Below are positions 10,921-22,024 of a stretch of DNA of 64,000 nucleotides, in pieces. Location: positions 55,903,501 through 55,967,500 of the forward strand of contig BSBM01000001.1 in NCBI GenBank assembly GCA_027924585.1. Reading direction: 5' to 3'. The stretch is from Larix kaempferi (lineage: Eukaryota > Streptophyta > Pinopsida > Pinales > Pinaceae). The position numbers and the translations under genes are program-made. The notes under the pieces are model-generated. The model saw only the letters and a program-made list of their open reading frames with translations. It was not told the DNA's origin and did no database searches. Positions within the stretch are counted from its first letter, which is position 1. Each line of letters starts with the position of its first letter.

Positions 10921-11709
10921 ATGTCTCACCACACCAAGCTTGAGGATAAGCTGGATGGAGCTGATAACTTCCGAGCATGGAAGTGTAGGATTGGGTTAAT
11001 CCTAGAAGAAAATGATTTGGACACCTACATAAAAGAAGAGGTTCCAGTTCCAGAGGGAGATGAGGCTAAGGCCTTACACAAGAAGGACTTGGTCAAGGCT
11101 AAGAGAATCATTGCTGATTATATAAAGGATCATCTCATACCCCATGTGTCTTCCCTAAAGACACCTAAGGAGATGTTTGACTCCTTGACCAAATTGTTTG
11201 AAGGAAAGAACATAAATCGGAAGATGACTCCGCGGAACCAATTGAAAGGGGTAAAGCTTCATAATGGAGAGACCATTCAATCCTACTTTTCTAACGTCTC
11301 TCAAATCAAGGAACAACTTGAAGCTGTGGATGAAGTAGTGAAGAATGGTGAAATTGTAATGACCACATTGAATGGCCTACCTAGGTCATGGGACTCCTTC
11401 ATCTAAGGAATCTGTGCAAGAAGGAAACTAATCTCCTTCAGTAGACTATGGGAAGAATGTTCACAAGAAGAAGCTAGGATTGTGGCCCGAGAAGAAAAGA
11501 TGGGGAATGAAGATCAAGCCCTCATAGTACACACTAAGGGAAGTAAGTTTAAGAGGGAGAAATCTCAGAACAAGAAACGCTCTCACTTCCATAAAAAGAA
11601 GAAAGATCTCTCTCATGTTCGATGCTTCAATTGTGATGAGAAAGGACACTTTGCTTCAGAATGTCCCAAGAAAAGAAAAGACTACAAACAACTTCAACAA
11701 GAAGAATAA
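10921..11709 (+). pseudogene. copia-2 gag with CCHC zinc knuckle
   Basis: The ATG at 10921 opens MSHHTKLEDKLDGADNFRAW, the typical start of copia gag (DUF4219/UBN2 type). The body continues through MFDSLTKLFEGKNINRK and TLNGLPRSWDSFI, where TAA at 11404-11406 stops it; the same frame goes on to the zinc knuckle CFNCDEKGHFASEC at 11623-11664 (CX2CX4HX4C). The frame then closes at 11709 while coding continues in another frame, showing a frameshift between about 11670 and 11710. Confidence 0.9.
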
Positions 11710-12116
11710 GGGCAACAAGAAGATATATCATGCTCATGCTACTGAGGATGATGAACCACCCAAGAAGAAGGCTAGAGCAGAAAGTGATGACTCATCAAGT
11801 GAAGATGAATATGTTCTAATCTATGCTCTCACAGGTACTATCTCCCATGGATGTGATGATTGTATTATTGATAGTGGGGTTTCCAAACACATGACTAGGT
11901 TCAAAGAATCCTTTGTATATCTATTTGAACATGATTCACCTCATAAAGTGAAACTTGGGGATGACTATCAATATCCTATCAAAGGAAGTGGTGAAGCCTC
12001 CTACAAACTAGACTCTGGGAAGTCTTTGAAGATGAAAGATGTTCTATATGTACCTGGGCTCAAGAAGAATCTCCTATCCATATCATCTTTGGATGCAAAA
12101 GGGAAAAGGGATTAGA
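11710..12116 (+). pseudogene. copia-2 protease
   Basis: After an acidic linker the active site reads CIIDSGVSKHMT at 11862-11897; the usual DSGAS has Val for Ala. VLYVPGLKKNLLSISSLDAK marks the end of the domain. A frame change near 12100 joins it to the pre-integrase part. Confidence 0.87.
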
Positions 12117-13055
12117 GTTGCATTTGTGGATGGCCAAGTACTCATGTGGCCAAAAGGTAAGACCATAGATGATGCAGTAGTGATTGGAGAGAAAGAGAGA
12201 GGACTGTACAAATTGAAGTGACAACCTGAACATGCCATGGTACATGAATCCATGGAGCCAAGTGAACTTTGGCATATAAGACTTGCACATGTGCACTATA
12301 GAGCACTACCAATTGCAAGAAAAACTATAGAAGGTCTTCCTGAAATCCAGTCTAAACATGAAGGTGTTTGCAAAGGATGTGCAAAAGGGAAGAATACAAA
12401 GAAGGCATTTCCAAGCAGCGAAAGCAAAGCAAAATGAATCTTGGAGATTATCCACTCCGATGTATGCGGTCCGATGTCATCCGGTTCTCTGAGTGGGTAT
12501 GTATACTATGTTTCCTTCATTGATGATTTCTCTAGGAAGACTTGGGTTTACTTCTTGAAGAATAAAGATGAAGTGTTTGATAAGTTCAAGGAATTCAAAG
12601 CCTTGATAGAAAATCAAACTGATAAGAAGATGAAGACCTTCATATCCGACAATGGCAAAGAATTCACTTCAAGTGATTTCATGAAGCTATGTAGTGATTC
12701 AAGGATTAAGAGGGAGTTGACTGCTCCCTACAATCCACAACAAAATGGAGTTGCAGAAAGGAAGAATAGAACTATCATGGAAGCAGCATGGGCAATGCTT
12801 CATGACCAAGATATGCCTATGCATCTATGGGAAGAAGAAGCTAGGACAGTTGTATATGTGCAAAACATAACACCTCACAAGATACTTGATAGCAAGACAC
12901 CAGAAGAAGTCTTCTTTGGTAAGAAACTTGAAGTTAGTCATCTTAGGATATTTGGCTGAGTTAGTCATCTCAGGATTTTTGGTTGTCTAGTATACACTCA
13001 CATTCCAAAGGAAAAGAGGACAAAGTTAGATCCTTCAAGAAAGAATGGCATCTTT
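12117..13055 (+). pseudogene. copia-2 pre-integrase and integrase
   Basis: The zinc module shows WHIRLAHVHYRAL and CKGCAKGKNTKKAF. The catalytic core has Asp in IIHSDVCGPM, Asp in FISDNGKEF and Glu region NPQQNGVAERKNRTIME. In-frame stops lie at 12219-12221, 12435-12437 and 12957-12959. The last lies within a 27-base tandem duplication (about 12931-12984) that repeats the codons for VSHLRIFG. The second copy then continues normally into GCLVYTHIPKEKRTKLD. Confidence 0.9.
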
Positions 13056-14111
13056 GTGGGTTACAGTGAAAGCTCGAAGGCTTACAGAATATACTTTCCA
13101 AAGTTCAAGAAAATTGACATCATGAGGGATGTAACATTTCATGAAGACTCAGCATACATCAAATCAACGAAGACACCTGTTGAAGACCATGAAGAAACAA
13201 AGGAAACAAGATTTCAAGACACCACTATGAATAAAGCAATTCCCGAAGAAGATAGTGAAATTGAAGATCCACAAGAACCTATAGATCCACCCCATGAGAA
13301 GAACTCTCACAAGAGGAAACCTGCATGGGATAGAGAGCTCATTCAAGATGTAGAAAGGTATGGCATTCCAGAAGAAGAACATAGAGAAAGGAAGAGGACT
13401 AAAACACATACCAGTTATGTTGCCTTACTTTGTGATATTATGAACAAAGAACCTTCCAGTTATGAAGAAGCGGCAGAAAAGAAAGAATGGAAGGATGCCA
13501 TGGTTGAGGAGTACCAGTTGATCATGAAGAATGATGTTTGGGATGTGTTCCCACGACTTGAAGGGAAGTCTGTTGTGACTTCCAAGTGGATCTATAAGAT
13601 TAAGCATGTTGCAGATGGTAACATAGAGAAATACAAGGTGAGGTTTGGAGCTCGTGGATTCTCCCAGAAAGAGGGAATAGATTATGAAGAGACTTTTGCT
13701 CCTATAGCCAGATACACTTCCATCAGAATAGTACTTTCTCTGGTTGCAGTGATGAAGTGGAAGATACACCAGATGGATGTCAAGATAGCTTTCTTGAATG
13801 GTGTAGTCGAAGAGGAAGTGTATGTGGAGCAGCCACTCGGTTTTGAGACACATGATAGGGAGTCATGTGTGTGCAGGTTGAAGAAAGCCTTGTATGGCTT
13901 GAAGAAAGCTCTTAGGACTTGGTATGGTAGGATGGAGAGTTTCCTATCTAGTTTAGGCTTTACCAAGAGTAAAGCAGATTCCAACCTTTACTACAAGGTT
14001 GAGGAAGGCAATCCAGTGATACTACTTTTGTATGTGGATGACCTATTTGTTACAAGTGAAGATAGATTGATTTCCAACATGAAGAGGAAGCTTGCTCCGA
14101 GTTCGAGATGA
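13056..14111 (+). pseudogene. copia-2 reverse transcriptase
   Basis: A long open stretch with SYEEAAEKKEWKDAM, SKWIYKIKHVADG, ARGFSQKEGIDYEETFAPIA, QMDVKIAFLNGVVEEEVYVE and KKALYGLKKALRTWY. The catalytic YVDD is at 14031-14042. The frame is lost near 14095 (a one-base shift just before MKDLGMMHYFLGMEV). The catalytic part itself is intact. Confidence 0.93.
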
Positions 14112-14962
14112 AGGACTTGGGGATGATGCACTACTTTCTAGGCATGGAGGTGTGGCAAAGTGCAGATGGAATCTTCCTTGGACAAGGGAAGTATGCAGTA
14201 GAGATCCTGAAGAGGTTCAGGATGATGGAGTGCAAGGCCATGGCCACTCCTATGGCATCAAACTTAAAGCTTCTTGTGAAGCTTCATCTGAGCCGGTTGA
14301 TGTCACAATGTATCATCAAATGATTGGGTCCGTCATGTACCTGAAGAATACGCAACCAGATATTTGTTTTGCGGTGAACACATTGAGCTAGTTCCTGATG
14401 GATCAAAGAAGTGTTCACCCGGTTGCTGTAAAGCATATTATAAGGTACCTGAAGGGTATAGTTGATTATGGGCTCAAGTATGATGCAAATCAAAATTTAA
14501 CCTTGAGGGTTATGTTGATTCAGATTGGGAAGGCAGTGCTCCAGATAGGAAGAGCACTTTAGGGTGCTGCTTCAGTATGGGATCAAGTGTGATCTCTTGG
14601 TTTAGCCGGAAGCAGTCCTGTGTAGCACTGAGTATAGTCGAAGCAGAGTATGTCGCTGCTTGTTTGGCTAGTTGTGAGGCAATATGGCTGAGGAAGATAC
14701 TGTCTGAGTTATTTGATCTCCCATTGGATGCTACTAGTATATTTTGTGACAACTAGAGTTGTGTAAAGTTGTATGAGAACCTAGTGTTCCATGACATGTC
14801 AAAGCACATCAAGATGAAATATCACTATATCAGGGATATGGTGTAGACAGGAGTAGTGAAGCTCCTGTATGTTGCAATGGATGAGCAGGTTGCAGATGTG
14901 TTGATGAAACCACTAGACAGAGTGAAGTTTGAGTACTTCAAAGAGAGGCTTGGTGTTCTTTA
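14108..14962 (+). pseudogene. copia-2 RT end and RNase H, frameshifted
   Basis: MKDLGMMHYFLGMEV and YAVEILKRFRMMECK read in one frame, MYHQMIGSVMYLKNTQPDIC in a second and YVDSDWEGSAPDRKSTLG in a third, so at least two further indels are present. RNase H shows ISWFSRKQSCVALSIVEAEY and SKHIKMKYHYIRDMV. Stops lie near 14391 and 14756. The pol reading ends with TAG near 14960. Confidence 0.87.
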
Positions 14963-15118
14963 GATTGAAGATACTTCAAGGAAGAAGTGATGAGACACAT
15001 TTGCAGGATCAATTCCAAGCATGCTAAGAGGAGAATCCTTCCCATGGTTGTTGATATAAGCGTTGTATGATGAGAATCAGGATGATGCTCCAGTTACTGC
15101 TTTGGATTTGCATCAGTT
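14963..15118 (+). other. copia-2 3' untranslated region before the repeat arrays
   Basis: Short spacer after the pol end. It contains early, diverged versions of the GATGATGCT motif that dominates the arrays that follow. Confidence 0.5.
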
Positions 15119-15395
15119 GGATGCTTTGTATGATCAATTGGATCATGCATATGTATATGCATCAGGTGGATGCTTTGTATGATCAGTTGGATCATGTATA
15201 TGTATATGCATCAGTTGGATGCTTTGTATGATCAGTTGGATCATGTATATGTATATGCATCATGTGGATGCTTTGTATGATTAGTTGGATCATGTATATG
15301 TATATGCATCAAGTGGATGCTTTGTATGATCAGTTGGATCATGTATATGCATATGGATCAGGTGGATGCTTTGTATGATCAGGATGATCATGTGT
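15119..15395 (+). repeat. 49-bp tandem repeat array
   Basis: Five full copies start at 15119, 15168, 15217, 15266 and 15315, exactly 49 bases apart; a partial sixth starts at 15364. Each unit begins GGATGCTTTGTATGATCAG and contains a self-complementary TATGATCAGTTGGATCATG-type core. Confidence 0.92.
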
Positions 15396-15595
15396 GATGA
15401 ATATCAGGACGATTCTCTAGATGACATGCATCAGGACGATGCATTGATGATGACTAGGATGATCATATGTGATGAGTATCAGGAGGATGCTCTGGATGAC
15501 ATGCATTAGGATGATGTAGTGATGATGATCAGGATGATCTGGGTGATCATATACATCAGGATGATGTATAATGAGTATTAGGTTGATACTCCGTG
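15396..15595 (+). repeat. 75-bp tandem repeat, about 2.5 copies
   Basis: Units starting GATGAATATCAGGACGA at 15396 and GATGAGTATCAGGAGGA at 15471 lie 75 bases apart; a more diverged unit starts about 15570. They share the GATGATCA motif with the preceding array. Confidence 0.8.
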
Positions 15596-15609
15596 GCCGT
15601 GGACAGGTT

Positions 15610-16085
15610 GTGCAGGTAGCATAGAAAAGATCCTGGGAGATCCTATAGTTTGTGCTAGGATTCTCTTTCGAGGTTTTGCTATAGGTAGCATAGAAAAGAT
15701 CTTGGGAGATCCTATTGTCTGAGCTAGGATACTCTTTTGAGGTTTTGATACTAGAGAGGCATGTAATAAGTCCTGGAGATCCTATAGTCTGAGTTAGGAT
15801 TCTCTTTAGAGTTCTTACAGGTTGCAAGACACTCTTTTAAGGTTTTTCCAAACCACATAGAAAATATCCTGGGAGATCCTATAGTCTGAGCTAGGATACT
15901 CTTTCGAGGTTTTGTGGTGGAGGGTCACATGTAATCAGTCCTGGAGATCCTATAGTATGAGCTAGGATTCTCTTTAGAGTTCTTGTAGGTTGCGAGACAC
16001 TCTTTTAAGGTTTTGTGACAGTCAACATGTAAAAGATCCTCTAGTCTGAGCTAGGTTTTGTTGACGCACGTAATTAGTCCTGGGA
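15610..16085 (+). repeat. Third tandem array, diverged units of about 70-100 bp
   Basis: At least five units share a GATCCTATAGTCTGAGCTAG-type core followed by GATTCTCTTT..GAG. Copies are recognisable near 15640, 15700, 15775, 15880, 15940 and 16035. Unit length alternates, suggesting a higher-order two-unit repeat. Confidence 0.8.
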
Positions 16086-16343
16086 TCCACAGTATGGCCA
16101 GTGATGATGAAGACCTACAGGTGGTGGGCCTACATCCAGCATGAAAAAGGGTTGTCTCCGTAGAAATTCCTATGATGATCAGAATTGATAGATATCCCAG
16201 TGATCGAGATGTCGAGTACAACAGTAGTGATGATGATGATGCTCTGTGATCTAGTGATGATGATCCAACTCCAGAATTGAAGACTTGTGCCGATATGTAT
16301 CGATGACCTGTGTCGACAGAATACCTTCCTAGTTAAGAGGGAG

Positions 16344-16966
16344 TGTTAATGTATTTGTAACTTCGGAATATATTCTTCTATGTATTACAATTGTACTTTA
16401 TTGTATATCCCAGAGAGATGTATTATTCCTTTGATTGGAAGTGTCGTCATTTGTATTTGTACGTGTTGTAAGTTACATTGTAAGTGTCGTAAGTTACATT
16501 GTAAGTGTCGTCATTTGTCTTGATGGGTTATTAGACCACCAGTGTGGGGTCGTCCCTAATTAGGTCATGTGGATGGGTTATTAGACTTGAGTAGCAAGTC
16601 AGCCGCAGTGAATTATTGGTAGGTCAAGTCAGTGTATAAATAGAGAGGTTGTGTCTCTCATTTGATTCATTCACTCACTTCTCAAGCTCGCATAGCTAAG
16701 AGAGAAATTTGCGCACTAGTGGAGGAGAAGGAGAATCTGCTAGACACATATTATTGAGTTTGATCCTTGTGATCTTGTATTGGGGTTTATTCTATCTATG
16801 AGGAAGTTGCGGGGTTTTTCACCTTCTTGGTTTTCCCCGGTGAAACTTTGTGTCTCTTGTGTGCTTGCATTATTGTGTTTGTGATTGATATGCTGTGATA
16901 TGTTGTACATGTTATTCTCTTAGTGATCCTGAATGATAATGGAATGAAATTATCAAAAAATTAACA
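16344..16966 (+). repeat. copia-2 3' LTR (623 bp)
   Basis: Starts TGTTAATGTATTTG and ends AATTAACA. The purine-rich AAGAGGGAG precedes it as polypurine tract. It is about 64 bases longer than the 5' LTR because GTAAGTTACATTGTAAGTGTC is tandemly repeated near 16460-16520. Spot comparison suggests several percent divergence from the 5' LTR. Confidence 0.94.
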
Positions 16967-17215
16967 TCCCCATCTCGTCCATGAGCTCAAATTTAAAAGG
17001 GGCTTAACTAAATTACCCCAAAGTTAACAAAGAGGCATTTGTTGTGTTCAAAGCAGTAAAACATTTTCGTCCCTACCTTTTGAAATCACAGACCAAAATT
17101 ATTGTTCCCTATTATGATGTTAGAAATTTGCCAGTTCGAAAAGAATTAGGGGAAGAAAGAGCCCATTGGATGGCTTCCCTTCAGGAGTATGATCTGGAAA
17201 TTAAACCTTCATAGG
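16967..17215 (+). pseudogene. Element A second RNase H, C-terminal part
   Basis: Continues the frame broken at 9790: SSMSSNLKGA, then NKEAFVVFKAVKHFRPYLLK and ERAHWMASLQEYDLEIKP, the standard end of gypsy RNase H. Stops lie near 17006 and at 17213. The match of reading frame to the left half shows that copia-2 inserted cleanly here. Confidence 0.86.
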
Positions 17216-17219
17216 TTGT

Positions 17220-17666
17220 ATGGGGACAAGGGTTGTGAAATTAGTTGCAGAGTCAGCACACTTTCCTACTAATCATCTTTATTTCTTTGTTGATGATTCA
17301 TTATTAAAAAATGAAGTCAGTTTCATCCCTAATCCATCAAATTATTGGTACACTGATATTAAGACTTATCTTGAAACAAGAGGTGCTATAGATTATTTAG
17401 AACCAAAGAAGAGAAGAGATATTAGGCTAAAATCAACACCATATCAACTGGTGAATAATATCCTATTTAGGAAGAATGTAGATGGTGTTCTTCGTTGTCT
17501 TGAGAAATATGAGGCTGAATCACTCTTAAAACAACTTCATGATGGCCCTTCTATTGGACACTTTGGGGGTGACACCATTGCACATAAAATCCTGAGCGTA
17601 GGTTATTTATGGCCAACATTGTTTACAGATTCTTATTCTCACACAAGAAAATGTCAAGACTGTTAG
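17220..17666 (+). pseudogene. Element A integrase N-terminal zinc domain
   Basis: NPSNYWYTDIKTYLETRG leads to the HHCC zinc module GHFGGDTIAHKILSVGYLWP and CQDC, closing with TAG at 17664-17666. This is the N-terminal domain of gypsy integrase, here uninterrupted for 148 codons. Confidence 0.87.
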
Positions 17667-18402
17667 ATGGCATCTAGGAGAGTTAAGATACCCACTTTCT
17701 GTTTGTAGCCTGTTACTATTGATAGACCATTTCAACAATGGGAACTGGACAAAGTTGGGACAAATAACCCCTCTTCATTCTCACAACATAAATACATCAT
17801 CATTGCTACCGATTATTTTACCCATTGTCCTGAAGTTTATCCTTTACGAGTGGTAAATACTAATCAAGTACTCAATTTTTTATAAACACACATAATTACC
17901 ATATTTGGTGTACTAGAGTCATTGGTCATTGACAAGCATATTATTTCTCTTTGGTTGAATTGACTAAGTTTTCCTTAGAAAGGCGGATTAGGATTAAGTA
18001 TTCAGCAAGTTACTATCCACAAGGTAATGTCTTAACTTAATCAACAAATACGAATCTGCTAAAAATTCTAAAAAGATCGATAGATGAATACCATAAGAAT
18101 TGGAACACCACCTTTTATCAGGCACTCTGGGCTGATAGGGTCACCCCAAAAGAATCTATTGGTAATTCTCCATTCTTTTTGGTATATGGCACATAGGCTA
18201 TCCTTCACCTAATTTACTTTTACCTTCATTGCAACTCGCACAGTCTGTACAAGACATAGATTGTCCAGCCATTGAAAAAAGAATCAACATGCTGATAAAA
18301 CTAGAAGAGGATAGGGAAAGTGATAAACGACATTTTGCAAAGCATCAGTAGACAGCTAAATCATGGTTTTATCAAGGATCAAGTTCCAATAGGGAATTTA
18401 AA
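17667..18402 (+). pseudogene. Element A integrase core, badly broken
   Basis: FQQWELDKVG and YIIIATDYFTHCPEVYPLR mark the first part of the core, FGVLESLVIDKH the second Asp region and YYPQGN the region before the catalytic Glu, which is lost through stops. WADRVTPKESIGNSPFFLVY lies further on. Many stops and at least two frame changes; not functional. Confidence 0.8.
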
Positions 18403-18597
18403 TTGGGTGATTTGGTGCTAAAATGGGACAAAGCTCACGAGGATAAAAGAGAGCACATGAATTTTCAGCACCTCGGGTTAGGTCACTATGTAGTAGCAGA
18501 AAAATTAGTTCCAAGTACCTTTCATCTACAGAAATTGAAAGCACAACTCGATACCTTCCCTTTGAAAGGGCATATCCTAAAGAAATACTTCCAATGA
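18403..18597 (+). pseudogene. Element A integrase C-terminal end
   Basis: GDLVLKWDKAHEDK and HYVVAEKLVPSTFHLQKL followed by LKKYFQ and TGA form the usual end of pol in Tat-like elements. There is no chromodomain. A non-autonomous LTR element starts six bases after the stop codon. Confidence 0.85.
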
Positions 18598-18598
18598 T

Positions 18599-18603
18599 CT
18601 TAC
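18599..18603 (+). repeat. Left target-site duplication (CTTAC)
   Basis: CTTAC is repeated exactly at 23804-23808, bounding the LTR element between them. Confidence 0.85.
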
Positions 18604-20362
18604 TAATGCAGGGGAATCCGAACCCAAGAGAAGCAGTCGGACATGACCGACAGAAGACGCCAAGAGGACAGTCGACGGCCTCTTAGACCAAGGGCAATGA
18701 TAGTCAACACAAGTAGTGGAGTCGTGAGGTTTCCGGTCCAGAGGCAATTGATGGCTGACAATCGACAAGGTGGAGAAATTGTCGGAGGTGATATCGACCA
18801 AGGAAAAGGAAGCAGTCGAGAGTTGACACCGATGGAGCCGATTGGGAGACCGAGAAGGGAAGTCGACAATAGATGGTCGACAAGGATTGGTCACGATAGA
18901 GGCCAATCAGAGTGATCGCACGAGTCACATAAAAAGGGTGAATTTATTCTGTTAAAGTGAGGGACATTTGTTCCAGATGGTCAATGAATGACCAGGAGCA
19001 AACTTCGGTCGAAAGGAAAAAGTTGCGATAGAGCTAATGCTTGTTGGAGAACTAGATGAGTTGGTGCTAACGCCGATGTAAAGAATGTCGACTACATCAG
19101 AGTGGTTGAAGGATAAAGACGAAAAAGACCAAGAGGGATCGATGGTTGAGTCGTAGAGATGGTTCGATGTAGGGGAAGATCAACTAGAGGGAATATTCGA
19201 GTGCATAAGCAGGAGGAAGTGACATCCAGTCGTTAGACCAACAGGGATGAAGGAGAGATGATGGTAGCTGAAGTCACGGAAGATGTGTCGAATGGAGAAT
19301 CGACATGGTGGGATGAGTGCAAGCCAGCAAGTCAGAGTATGGTTAGGTCGACGGAGTACCAACTGACCATAAGAGGAAACTGTCGAAGTGTATTGACAGG
19401 AAGAGGAGCAACTCAGGGGGGCGAGATGACTCAGAGTTCAGTCTACTCGAAGTGAATACCGACAGATGAAAGGGGTCGAGACCAAATTTGAGGATTGTTG
19501 CAGGTTGCACAGAGTTCATTCCGATCGACAAGAATTATGACAGATGAGTGAAGTATAATGAGCACTCTAGTTGAAGGGGATGCCGACAGAGGTGGCTATT
19601 AAGAAGCTGTGAGAACTTGTAAGTTGAATCCAGGAAGGCAGGAAGGAGTTGTCGATAGGAGTTCAACAGGGTAGAGGTCAAGAGTTGACATTGACAGGTT
19701 TGCGGTGGAAGCCAAGCAGTGGGGAAGGGGCAGACTAGTAGTTGCATGAGTAGAAGGAAACCGACAGGTATGTCGATAGTGACAGAAGATTGTCGACTAC
19801 TGTAGCAGTGTCAGAAGGATGCACATGAAGTCGAGGAAAGTACTTGGCAATGGTTTGTGGTTGTTGAGGAAGTTAAGGCAGTTATGTAGGTGGTTGAAGA
19901 CATGCCCGATGTCACCACAAGGGTAGACTGTGCAGCACGGCAGGGGTGCTGACAGTTGCAGGTTTGCGTGATCAGAAAAGATCAATGGACAGAGAGGAAG
20001 AGTGTCTCAGGTGTTGAAGTGGACATCGGGATGCGCATCAGAGGACAGGGTAGAATAGCAATGCGAAGGCACAGAGGAATGGATCACTCGTCACTCATTG
20101 CTCACTCATTCTAGCATTCAGCAGAAGACTGAGAGGAGGGGAGGATCACACACAGTGAGAAGAGACACACTGCAGACATAACCATTATTTCTGTATATTG
20201 TAACATGCTGAGGCTGAGTTGTTTAATAGATTGCATATAACCTGTAATTCTTTCAAGTAATAGAAGAGGCCAAATTCTTGGCATTTCAAGTTCACATATT
20301 GTCTTTGTGAGCGCCCCATTTGTTATTGTTAAGCAAGAAGGTCGTAGACCTACCTTGCGTCA
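18604..20362 (+). repeat. 5' LTR of the LARD-like element (1759 bp)
   Basis: Begins TAATGCAGGGG, against TGATGTAGGGG in the other copy, so the terminal TG has mutated to TA. Ends CCTTGCGTCA. GTCGAC, TCGAC and GTCG motifs are unusually dense throughout. Open frames in it reflect this composition, not a gene. Confidence 0.9.
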
Positions 20363-20364
20363 AG

Positions 20365-20376
20365 TGGTATCAGAGC
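20365..20376 (+). promoter_or_regulatory. Primer binding site of the LARD-like element
   Basis: TGGTATCAGAGC, two bases after the LTR end, complementary to initiator tRNA-Met. Confidence 0.88.
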
Positions 20377-20937
20377 AGTAGTATCCTGTGGATTAGAGAG
20401 ACTGGGAGTGCGTAGACAACTCCAGCTGCAGTTGGGTAGAGCTGAAGGCTGGTAAAGTGAGTGAAGAGATAGCTCCCACAGTAGAGGTGGGGTAGAGTTG
20501 TCTATCACCAGCATGAGATTACAGAGAAGGATTTAGATATTAACGAGTTGTAGTTCCACAACATAGGTTGTGGGTAGAGTTACGAATGGCGTGATCGAGC
20601 AGAATGAAGTTCTCTAGAAAGCTAGGTGGAATGGTCGACGATGAGCCAACAAGGAGATATCAGGAAGGGTTATTTCCTAAAGAAGTTGCGGAGAACTTGA
20701 GGGAACTGGTTAAAGAAGTTGGAGCCATGGAGTTGGTCCAAGGGTGTGCATAACCCCTTCACCAAAAGAAACCTCTGAGGAAGATCTTTAAGAAAACCCA
20801 CCTCACAGTCGAGGAGGTGAGGATTGTGAATGCATCGATTGAGCTAAAGGTGCAAGTGCTCAAGGAAGTGCAAAAGTAGTCGCGTGCAAAGACCGTGAAG
20901 AAGTCGGACATGCAAAGATCTAAAAAGTGCAAGGAAA

Positions 20938-21408
20938 ATGACGCACAAGGGGAGACGTTCAAGAACTCCCAGGAGCTGTCACCTGCAGGGGATGGAAGAA
21001 GAGCCATCGGGTGAGCATAGCACCAACGTGATGGAAGCGAAACTAGTTAAAAGGACTGTCGAGGAAGTAACAGTTTCGGTCAGAGAAACGATTGAAGAAG
21101 TGAAGGAGGATGACCTTCACGTAAGTGGATATGAAGCGGACATCGAAACTGCCAACGAAGTTGTTAATGATAATTCCGATGAGACTGAGGCAAGAAGCGG
21201 TAGAAGTGTTGCTGTCGAATTTGACGAAGACAGTAGAGCAGCTTCTATGGAGAAAGGTAGAGAAGAAATTCTGCCAATGAGCCGCGTAGAGGAAAGGGCT
21301 TCAACTCACAAGTCGAAAGAGTCCCTATGCATGGGAATGGAAGGAAGGGTTGGCAAGAGTTCCATGATGAACCCAAACAAAGAAACATGTGACATGGACG
21401 AGAGTTGA
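20938..21408 (+). CDS. Unrecognised acidic open frame in the LARD-like element
   Basis: 156 codons from ATG at 20938 to TGA at 21406. I do not recognise it. It is rich in Glu, Asp, Ser and Lys, has a run of acidic blocks (VEEVTVSVRETIEEVKEDD; EFDEDSRAASMEKGREE) and has no Cys/His cluster, membrane segment or catalytic motif. It could be a remnant of a gag-like protein or simply a chance frame in purine-rich DNA. Low confidence that it is expressed. Confidence 0.25.
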   Translation: MTHKGRRSRTPRSCHLQGMEEEPSGEHSTNVMEAKLVKRTVEEVTVSVRETIEEVKEDDLHVSGYEADIETANEVVNDNSDETEARSGRSVAVEFDEDSRAASMEKGREEILPMSRVEERASTHKSKESLCMGMEGRVGKSSMMNPNKETCDMDES

Positions 21409-22024
21409 CCTCTATGGTCGGAAGAAATGAAGCAAGTTGTAGATCAACTTGCAATGGAAGGTGATTTCATGAAGGCCGTAGTGAGTCTGTTGCGGATGAA
21501 GAAGAAACTTGCAGTCGAGATGCTAAGCCACCGCGTCCAAGTTGATAGGTGAAGTGAGAAGAAAATCCCAAGAGGAGATTGGGGAAGTCGAGGATATTCC
21601 GATAAGTTTTCTGAGGAGAAGCAACACCCCATACAAATTGACTCCAGGAATGCGTCTGCGGAACAAGCTGTCGCACTAGACAAGGTCGATGGCAAGGAAG
21701 AGTCAAGACCGACTAGTTCTGGAAAGTTAGAGCATGAGTTCAACAAGGGAGAGAAGACACGGGATGAACCTCGAGGTTCCAGAAAGAAAAGACAGTTAGC
21801 TGGAACAACTGTCAGAATGATGTAGTATGCTTCATCAAAATTGGTGAAAGAAGTGGATACCGCCAATTCTGGAGTAGGAATGATGCCATGGTTGAGGCCA
21901 TGAGGGTGATTCTGAAAAGGGAAGTGAGTGGAACAAGGGGTATTTGGTACCATGTATGGCATCGGTGCAGACGAAAATGGGAGTTCAGAACTGAGTATGT
22001 AGTTATTTTGGTACACTGGGAGTC

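Larger units (their letters stand above)
9791..16966 (+). mobile_element. Ty1/copia LTR retrotransposon (copia-2), complete but decayed, 7.2 kb
   Basis: Two LTRs (9791-10349 and 16344-16966), a tRNA-Met primer site, gag, protease, integrase, RT and RNase H in copia order. It sits inside the RNase H gene of element A with a target duplication that has drifted at one base on each side. An unusual 1.4 kb region after pol holds three families of tandem repeats. Frameshifts and more than ten stop codons make it older or more eroded than copia-1. A related solo LTR lies at 37423-38027. Confidence 0.95.
20363..22024 (+). other. Internal region of the LARD-like element
   Basis: 1.66 kb without recognisable retrotransposon domains. 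One open frame of 156 codons is described separately. The rest is broken by stops in every frame. Confidence 0.75.

Noticed and set aside
13425-13984. Minus-strand open frames opposite copia-2 RT
   Set aside because: Shadows of the RT coding strand.
15417-15827. 136-codon minus-strand open frame
   Set aside because: It lies entirely in the copia-2 tandem arrays; its protein repeats mirror the DNA repeats and it has no domain.
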